From: a virus
Virus record (IMG/VR): IMGVR_UViG_3300028925_010462
Coordinates: 1-34,465 of that record
Reading direction: 5' to 3' (one strand)
DNA: 34,465 nucleotides
Position 1 is the stretch's first letter. Every line of letters begins with the position of its first letter. Under the pieces are notes generated by a model, which saw only the letters and a list, made by a program, of their open reading frames with translations, was not told the origin of the DNA and did not search any database. Of this stretch, positions 29,108 to 34,465 are shown piece by piece. The position numbers were made by a program, and so were the translations under genes.

Positions 29108-29800
29108 TTGACGACCGAACAGACCTCACAAGACCAAAACCTTTTGACTGCTGCTGAACAATCCGCTGCTACTGGACAGGCTGACAACAAGCAACCTGCC
29201 GGCTCGCAAGGTAATTCTGCTGCCTCGGAGAATTCTGGGAATAGTGGAGCTAATGGAAATGGCGGCCCGGATACGCTGAGAAGCGAACTCGACGCCGCAA
29301 ACAGTACGATCGCTGCGCTGCGAGACCAGGCTTCACAGTCTAATCTCCAAGCACAAATCGATCGTGTTGAAGCAGCAAACCAAGCTGAGTTAGCAGCAGA
29401 TCAGCAATCTATCGAAGATGGCAACCTGACCGCCGCTGACGCCACACAAAAGGCTCTAAACCGACAACAGAACGCCCAGAAAGCAGTCGAAGATATTGCT
29501 CGAAATGCCCGAGGCTATCAGCAAGAGGTCGATTCAGGCCTTATTGCTCGTCTCGGAGTTGCCCAAGAAATTGCAGCACAGTATGACGGGGTTGACGCAA
29601 ATGTCCTCAATTTGGACAAAACGCTGACTAACCCGGAAATGATGCAGATCAAGGCACGAGAAATTCAACTCGACCAGCGTGAGGCAAATGCCGTAGGTAC
29701 TGAAAACTTTGATGCTGGCCAGCGTGGATCTGCTTCTATTGAAGTAAACGATATGAGTCCAATCGAGAAAATCTCGGCAGGGCTCTCTAAGCAACGGTAA
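29108..29800 (+). CDS. Capsid scaffold protein
   Basis: The scaffold guides capsid assembly and then leaves. TTG start at 29108 with TGGAG eight bases upstream. The 230-residue product is low-complexity and acidic at the N terminus (Ser/Gly/Asn/Gln-rich for about 50 residues), then helical and coiled (LRSELDAANSTIAALRDQAS, AADATQKALNRQQNAQKAVE), ending MSPIEKISAGLSKQR, a typical basic helix that binds coat protein. Position directly before the major capsid gene is the strongest support. Confidence 0.75.
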   Translation: MTTEQTSQDQNLLTAAEQSAATGQADNKQPAGSQGNSAASENSGNSGANGNGGPDTLRSELDAANSTIAALRDQASQSNLQAQIDRVEAANQAELAADQQSIEDGNLTAADATQKALNRQQNAQKAVEDIARNARGYQQEVDSGLIARLGVAQEIAAQYDGVDANVLNLDKTLTNPEMMQIKAREIQLDQREANAVGTENFDAGQRGSASIEVNDMSPIEKISAGLSKQR

Positions 29801-29829
29801 TCCTATAAGGGTTGCCAATAGAGGTTCAA

Positions 29830-30792
29830 ATGGCACTTACACTTGTTGAAGCCAGTAAATACTCGAATGATGTCCTTCAAAGAGGCATAATCGAGTTGAT
29901 AGTAAAAGATGATCCAATTCTGGATCGCCTTCCATTCAAGGACATTGTAGGAAACGGTCTGACGTATGACGTCGAGACAACTATGTCCGGTGCAGATTTC
30001 TACTCAGTCGGCGACACATGGGTCGAGTCGACTGGTACTGTCACGCAGCACACCGCTCACACCAAAATTCTTGGTGGCGATGCTGACGTAGATAACTACC
30101 TCAAAGCTACAAGGTCCAATGTCCAGGATCTTATGGCCGAGCAGATCGAAGCAAAGACAAAGGCGATTCGACACGCCTACATGAACACGTTCTTCTACGG
30201 ATACGCCGCAACGGAAACCAAGCGGTTCGATGGTGTCCATCAGCTGCTAACCTCCGAGTCCTACAACACAATCGCTGTTGGCGGAAGCGGTTCTCCTGCT
30301 GTTCTCAGTATGGAAAAGGTTGAAGAACTGATCGACCTCATCACAGACGGCAAGCCCGACATGCTTGTTATGACGAAGCAGATGCGCCGCTCGATCAACG
30401 TCTACTTGAAGTCCGTTGGCGGTCTCACGTATGACGAGTCTGCTAATAAGCGGGTTCAGACAATCCTCGAAGTTCCAGTCCACGTTTCCGACTTCCTCTC
30501 GAACGACGAAGCCTGTGACAAAGACTACGGGAATGGCTACGGCCACCAGCCGACAGATGGAACGGCACTTGGCGATGACGATAACTCGACATCGATCTTT
30601 GCTCTCCAGTTTGGTGCAAAAGCACTCTCCGGTGTGCAGTCGATGGGCATCACGACCGAGAAGTTTGCCAAACTTGAAAACAAGGACGGCGCTCGAACTC
30701 GTATCAAGTGGTATCCAGGACTGATGATGCAGTCAATCATCAGCTGCTCGAAGCTGACTGGTCTCCAGCCAGCAGGAACAGTAACCGCCTAA
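29830..30792 (+). CDS. Major capsid protein
   Basis: This is the main shell protein, 320 residues. ATG 29830 has GAGG five bases upstream, giving MALTLVEASKYSNDVLQRGI; the six residues encoded upstream lie before the ribosome binding site. IELIVKDDPILDRLPFKDI and YSVGDTWVESTGTVTQHTAH, with ADVDNYLKATRSN, match the coat-protein pattern I know from other tailed phages (HK97-fold group), in which an N-terminal arm is followed by 'LxxLPFxxIxGNxxxYxxE'. Placement after the scaffold gene and before a decoration-like gene agrees. Confidence 0.85.
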   Translation: MALTLVEASKYSNDVLQRGIIELIVKDDPILDRLPFKDIVGNGLTYDVETTMSGADFYSVGDTWVESTGTVTQHTAHTKILGGDADVDNYLKATRSNVQDLMAEQIEAKTKAIRHAYMNTFFYGYAATETKRFDGVHQLLTSESYNTIAVGGSGSPAVLSMEKVEELIDLITDGKPDMLVMTKQMRRSINVYLKSVGGLTYDESANKRVQTILEVPVHVSDFLSNDEACDKDYGNGYGHQPTDGTALGDDDNSTSIFALQFGAKALSGVQSMGITTEKFAKLENKDGARTRIKWYPGLMMQSIISCSKLTGLQPAGTVTA

Positions 30793-30805
30793 CCAGGTAC
30801 TCGCA

Positions 30806-30829
30806 TCCCTGTGTGCGTAATCGCAGGGA
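30806..30829 (+). terminator. Weak hairpin after the capsid gene
   Basis: TCCCTG (30806-30811) and CAGGGA (30824-30829), with an inner TGCG-TAAT-CGCA stem as an alternative. It lies in the 97-base spacer between the capsid and decoration-like genes, which otherwise holds nothing I recognise. There is no T-run; it may be an attenuator or mRNA-stabilising hairpin. Confidence 0.35.
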
Positions 30830-30889
30830 GGACGTCAACAGCCTCAATCCTTCAAAATGGGGCGAAAATTCAAATAAGGAAATAAGTCC

Positions 30890-31651
30890 GTGGCATTCAC
30901 ATACACAGACAAAAACCAGAAGCGAACTGTTCGTACTGGTAAGACCTATAAGGCAACCGTAAATGCGGCTGTTGTTGTTGGAGATTTGCTCGCACCAGCG
31001 AACGCAGATAACTCCAGCACATTCAAGCTGGCTGACGACTCTACTCGAGTAAAAGCAACAACAGTTGCAATTGAATCCTCAACGGCAGCAGGAGAAGAAA
31101 TCTCCGTTGCTGATTGGGCCGAGTTCGCAACTGAAGACACTATTGGCACTGGTGGCGTTGTCACTCAGGTCTACTTCGCAGCGTCAAGCGACTTCCTCGG
31201 TGCGGCGTTGTACTTGGGTGAGAGCGGTAAGCCGTCCTCTGCGATCGGTACGTCCGGTCAACAGATCGGCATCCTAACCGCTCGAAAGCGCATCTTGGTC
31301 AATCCTGGGGTTTACGGAAACTCTCAGGAATTGAGCAACATTATTGCCGATCCTGGTGCTTCGGGCGCAATCCCGGTCATCAAGTCCGGTTCGGTGTCGA
31401 TCGTTTCGGCAGGTGCAGAGACTCGAACCGTGGCAGACCCCTCGTTTGTCGGACAGACGCTTAACATTGGCTTGAAAACCGATGGTGGTGCTGTAACTCT
31501 GACAGCCGCTTCTCCTGTAAACCAGACAGGAAACAACACCCTCATCTTTGCAGATGTGGGGGACCACCTCTTGCTTATGGCATCGGAAGATGGAGCTGAC
31601 ATCGAATGGCGAATCGTCGCTAACGATGGCGCTGCCCTTTCAACGGTCTAA
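30890..31651 (+). CDS. Capsid decoration-like structural protein
   Basis: GTG start at 30890, with AAGGAAA about ten bases upstream. The 253-residue product is Ala/Gly/Ser/Thr-rich and beta-rich with no Cys, as in virion surface proteins. The first ~80 residues (VNAAVVVGDLLAPANADNSS, then STRVKATTVAIESSTAAGEE) resemble DUF2190-like head decoration domains; the second half (AETRTVADPSFVGQTLNIGL, then TDGGAVTLTAASPVNQTGNN) looks like an added beta domain. It lies between the capsid gene and a terminator, so it may be expressed at a level near that of the capsid protein. Confidence 0.65.
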   Translation: MAFTYTDKNQKRTVRTGKTYKATVNAAVVVGDLLAPANADNSSTFKLADDSTRVKATTVAIESSTAAGEEISVADWAEFATEDTIGTGGVVTQVYFAASSDFLGAALYLGESGKPSSAIGTSGQQIGILTARKRILVNPGVYGNSQELSNIIADPGASGAIPVIKSGSVSIVSAGAETRTVADPSFVGQTLNIGLKTDGGAVTLTAASPVNQTGNNTLIFADVGDHLLLMASEDGADIEWRIVANDGAALSTV

Positions 31652-31673
31652 GCTAGGAACTGACGCTCTGATT

Positions 31674-31705
31674 GGGGGCCGGTCATTTTGGCCGGCCCTC
31701 GTTTT
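31674..31705 (+). terminator. Rho-independent terminator after the capsid block
   Basis: GGGGGCCGG (31674-31682) pairs with CCGGCCCTC (31692-31700), with one G-U, around a 9-base loop, followed by GTTTT. It would end the capsid operon transcript after the decoration-like gene. Confidence 0.8.
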
Positions 31706-31722
31706 AAAAGCCTGGAGGCAGT

Positions 31723-31917
31723 ATGGATACGATGAAATGGTCCGAGTTCAAACAAAAGAATTTGGAAGACATGAAGCAAATGAAGAACGTAATCGTTACC
31801 GGCGATGGTGATGAGATCTTCATTGCAGTTATTGGCTCTCAACATTTGATGCGTAACGAAATCGTTGCCAGGTGTGAGCAAATCGACAAGGGACGGGTTG
31901 CTTTGTCGTGGGATTAG
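31723..31917 (+). CDS. 64-residue hypothetical protein
   Basis: GGAGG lies four bases before ATG 31723. The product starts MDTMKWSEFKQKNLEDMKQM, then strands (NVIVTGDGDEIFIAVIG) and a helix (QHLMRNEIVARCEQID). It is the first gene after the capsid terminator. No family recognised. Confidence 0.55.
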   Translation: MDTMKWSEFKQKNLEDMKQMKNVIVTGDGDEIFIAVIGSQHLMRNEIVARCEQIDKGRVALSWD

Positions 31918-31931
31918 ACTCAAAGTTTGAA

Positions 31932-32078
31932 ATGCAACCTACAATCGAAGCCGTACTTCGCGACAAAGATGGAAATATCAAACAGGTTTGGGCAGAAGCG
32001 GAACCAGGAGAGACTCTTGAACAGGCTCAATTACGAGTCATATCCGCAAATCAGTTACCAGACCAGGAAGAAAAATAA
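31932..32078 (+). CDS. 48-residue hypothetical protein
   Basis: ATG 31932 gives MQPTIEAVLRDKDGNIKQVW, an acidic small protein ending QLPDQEEK. An in-frame GTG at 31908 overlapping the previous stop would add eight residues; neither start has a strong Shine-Dalgarno. The stop overlaps the next gene (TAATG), supporting coupled translation. No family recognised. Confidence 0.5.
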   Translation: MQPTIEAVLRDKDGNIKQVWAEAEPGETLEQAQLRVISANQLPDQEEK

Positions 32079-32467
32079 TGGCTGTATACGCATGTAACGC
32101 AGGGTTTACAGAACTTGCAAAACTAGGTGCTGGTGAAACTGCCTCTGCGTGGACTCACATTGCCCTGGCAACCAATAAAGGACGAACTGCAAGTGCTACT
32201 ACACTTGATGCTGAAACAGTTGCCTCTGGTCTCGCTCGTGCTGCTGCGACTATGTCGACTGTAACTACAACAGTTACCGATGACACGATTCAGGCATATA
32301 AAGTATTCACAGCAGGTGCTACTGTCCTTGTTAAAGAGGCTGGAGTGTTCAATGCGTCAAGCGGCGGCGACATGCTAATGGTTGGGGCTCTTGCACCGGA
32401 GGCATCAATGGTTTCCGGTGACACTCTAACAATCACCATGAAGTGCAAGATCCAAGCTGCTACATAA
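32078..32467 (+). CDS. Phage tail/fibre-associated structural protein, 129 residues
   Basis: The product is Thr/Ala/Gly-rich and beta-rich: ACNAGFTELAKLGAGETASA, then WTHIALATNKGRTASATTLD, VTTTVTDDTIQAYKVFTAGA, VLVKEAGVFNASSGGDMLMV and a final SGDTLTITMKCKIQA strand. The 'xxxxEAGVFNAxxGGxML...VxxGDTLTxTxKxxx' ending is a pattern I know from small virion proteins near tail fibres in many phages. The exact role is unknown; a baseplate or fibre adaptor is likely. The ATG overlaps the upstream stop. Confidence 0.65.
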   Translation: MAVYACNAGFTELAKLGAGETASAWTHIALATNKGRTASATTLDAETVASGLARAAATMSTVTTTVTDDTIQAYKVFTAGATVLVKEAGVFNASSGGDMLMVGALAPEASMVSGDTLTITMKCKIQAAT

Positions 32468-32479
32468 TAGGAGCTCGAT

Positions 32480-34465
32480 ATGGCAACTACATTTCAGCAG
32501 GTCGCTAATAATGCGATAGGCACTCTTGACACGACTATAAGTGCCTCGGATACGAGCGTTGTTCTTGGGTCAGGCGAAGGCGCTTTATTCCCGTCTTCTG
32601 GATCATTCCACATATCGATCGGTACAGAAATTCTTATCTGTACTTCCAGGTCAAGCGACACACTGACTGTTAGTAGGGCCGCAGAGTCGACTACTGCCGC
32701 AATTCATACAGCTGGCGCTATCGTTGCCCTCAATATCATCAGCAAGCACATCTCAGACCTCAACACAGCCGTCAACGCTGTCGAGACTATACTTGCGACC
32801 TCTGGCGGTCTACGAGGCAATCTAAGCGATGAAACAGGATCAGGTGGAGCGGTTTTCGCTACTGACCCTGTTCTAGTAGCCCCCCGTTTAGGCACACCCC
32901 ACTCAGGTGTAATGACTAATGTGACAGGGACAGCATCAGGACTGACCGCAGGTACGGCGACAGTAGCTACAACAGTCACGATCACTGACAACGAAAGTAC
33001 AACCGAAGCCAACCCTATTATCTTTGCGGCTGGTGCGGCTGGTGCGGGTAACATCGCGCTGGAATCCGATGGGACGCTAACCTACAACCCTGGTACGGGT
33101 GCGATAACGGCAGCAGGATTCGTCGGTGCGCTAACAGGCAACGTCACAGGTAACGCCAGCGGTACAGCCGCTACCGTTACAGCAGGCACACAGGCCTCTA
33201 TAACAACCCTTACTAACGTGGTTACGGTTGGCGAACTGGTCAATGGCTCTATCGCCTCTGGCTTCGGCACGATCAACAACGGCGCAAACACGATCACCAC
33301 TACGGGACTCGTTACTGCTGGCGCGCTTACCGTTAATGGCACGACTACCCTCAACGGGGCTTTGGTTCTAGGTGATGCCGCTGGTGACACCTTAGACATC
33401 ACGGCTTCCGCTACTGTAAGCACAGACTTCAAATTTGCCGACAATGTAGATATTGCTCTTGGCACTAATGCGGACATTCTTATACGTCACAGCGATGCAG
33501 TCTCGGTAAATGCCGAAATTACTGACATTATCATTGGCACGTCTGTTCACCCCGGCGTTGCTGCCAACTCGCTACTCGTGTCGAACATCACCCAAAATGG
33601 CGACATGATGTTTGCAACCAACCGTGGTGGTAACACTGAAGCACACATGCTGTTCGATGCTGATGCTGGTGACACCTTCCTCTATGCCCGTGGCGTACAG
33701 GCTGTGAAAATCACTGGTGGTGGAGCAATCGTTGTCACGCCATCAATTACCGCAAATGGTGGAGTGGTAGGCGATCTCACAGGCGATGTAACAGGCAACG
33801 CTGACACCGTAACGACTAACGCAAACCTGACTGGGGATGTAACGTCTAACGGAAACGCAACAACAATAGCTGGCTTAGCGTATTCAAAGTTAGCCGCCCT
33901 TGCATCTGGAAACATCTTAGTAGGTAACGGTTCAAACGTAGCGGTTTCTGTAAACCCATCAGGCGATGTGGATGTGACTAACGCCGGTGTGTTCAGTATC
34001 TCATCAGGGTCAATCATAGATGATGATGTGAAGTCTGATGCAGCAATAGCTATATCTAAACTAGCTACGATCACTTTAGCAACCAATACCACTGGCGATT
34101 ATGTTCAGAACATTACCGGGGGAGTTGGGATTGACTCAAACGGGGCAACAAGCGGAGAGAATATCGCACATTCACTCACGCTAGACCTTTCGGAACTTGC
34201 AGATACAGCGATTGCTAACGGTGACTACATAGTATTTACAGACACTACTGATAGTAATGCGTCCGTTAAAGGCGACTTAGCTGACGTAGCAACTCTGTTT
34301 GCTGGCACAAGCCTGACCGCCTCTAGTTCTGTCATAAGCGTTGACGATGACTTTCTGAAGAACGATGCTAACGACACGACATTAGGAACAATTACTGCTG
34401 CTGGATTTACCGCTTCAGATGACACAGATGTAATCTTAGGTGAGGCAGGAAAAGTAAACTTTGCC
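32480..34465 (+). CDS. Tail fibre or appendage protein (partial, runs off the window)
   Basis: AGGAG lies six bases before ATG 32480; the frame stays open for 662 codons to the last base, so the gene is incomplete. The N-terminal ~90 residues (MATTFQQVANNAIGTLDTTI, then ILICTSRSSDTLTVSRAAES) look like a virion-attachment head with a small beta domain. The rest is repetitive and Thr/Gly/Ala/Asn-rich (LTGNVTGNASGTAATVTAGT; DLTGDVTGNADTVTTNANLT), the style of trimeric beta-helical fibres that contact the host. Being late and at the end of the visible cluster, it is a likely host-range determinant. Confidence 0.75.
   Translation, partial: MATTFQQVANNAIGTLDTTISASDTSVVLGSGEGALFPSSGSFHISIGTEILICTSRSSDTLTVSRAAESTTAAIHTAGAIVALNIISKHISDLNTAVNAVETILATSGGLRGNLSDETGSGGAVFATDPVLVAPRLGTPHSGVMTNVTGTASGLTAGTATVATTVTITDNESTTEANPIIFAAGAAGAGNIALESDGTLTYNPGTGAITAAGFVGALTGNVTGNASGTAATVTAGTQASITTLTNVVTVGELVNGSIASGFGTINNGANTITTTGLVTAGALTVNGTTTLNGALVLGDAAGDTLDITASATVSTDFKFADNVDIALGTNADILIRHSDAVSVNAEITDIIIGTSVHPGVAANSLLVSNITQNGDMMFATNRGGNTEAHMLFDADAGDTFLYARGVQAVKITGGGAIVVTPSITANGGVVGDLTGDVTGNADTVTTNANLTGDVTSNGNATTIAGLAYSKLAALASGNILVGNGSNVAVSVNPSGDVDVTNAGVFSISSGSIIDDDVKSDAAIAISKLATITLATNTTGDYVQNITGGVGIDSNGATSGENIAHSLTLDLSELADTAIANGDYIVFTDTTDSNASVKGDLADVATLFAGTSLTASSSVISVDDDFLKNDANDTTLGTITAAGFTASDDTDVILGEAGKVNFA

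Noticed and set aside
1-34465. CRISPR arrays, insertion sequences, integrase, tRNA genes
   Set aside because: No regularly spaced direct repeats, transposase or integrase frames, or tRNA folds were found on either strand.

Overview
This window is a segment of a tailed double-stranded DNA phage (Caudoviricetes-like), or of a prophage with its flank. The evidence is a late gene cluster on the plus strand from about 14.3 kb to the right edge: small terminase, large terminase, portal, virion-associated proteins, a 2598-residue polyvalent protein, scaffold, major capsid protein, decoration-like protein and a fibre that runs off the window. The host cannot be named from sequence alone. Start codons are ATG, GTG and several TTG, each normally with a purine-rich ribosome binding site. 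No integrase, tRNA, CRISPR array or tail-assembly gene is visible here.

Layout: (1) 1-435 is the C-terminal part of a TatC translocase gene, closed by a textbook terminator and followed by a tiny membrane-peptide ORF. (2) About 670-770 holds two strong hairpins between convergent units. (3) 799-13499 is one long minus-strand cluster of mostly small, tightly packed or overlapping genes, which reads like an early/metabolic operon: a RusA-like resolvase, a C5-cytosine methylase that overlaps a second plausible coding frame, an SbcD/SbcC (gp47/gp46-like) nuclease pair, a probable single-strand annealing protein, an HTH regulator, and about a dozen small acidic, often Cys-rich proteins. (4) 13500-14342 is a non-coding divergent control region rich in inverted repeats. 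(5) 14343 onward is the rightward late cluster, with a small cargo block (GNAT acetyltransferase, zinc-ribbon microproteins) between the two terminase genes.

The most notable observation is in the minus-strand cluster. Two intergenic spacers (10238-10315 and 10793-10866) are each almost filled by a complete type III hammerhead ribozyme: canonical CUGAUGA and GAAA cores, a GUC cleavage triplet, and three stems whose sequences differ between the copies but still pair. In both copies a second hairpin starts at or just after the stop codon of the upstream gene and ends exactly at the cleavage site. In both, stem III also overlaps the Shine-Dalgarno of the downstream gene. The two ribozymes have the same orientation and flank one gene (10316-10792), so double cleavage would release a 554-nt monocistronic RNA with hairpin-capped ends, which could in principle be circularised. 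I infer an RNA-processing or translation-control system.

Most other spaced genes of this strand share the ribosome-binding block ACGGAGCC or a close variant, preceded by other hairpins or junctions (before 5715, 7158, 8311, 12005, 12219, 12930 and 13499). These may be related regulatory leaders of unknown class.
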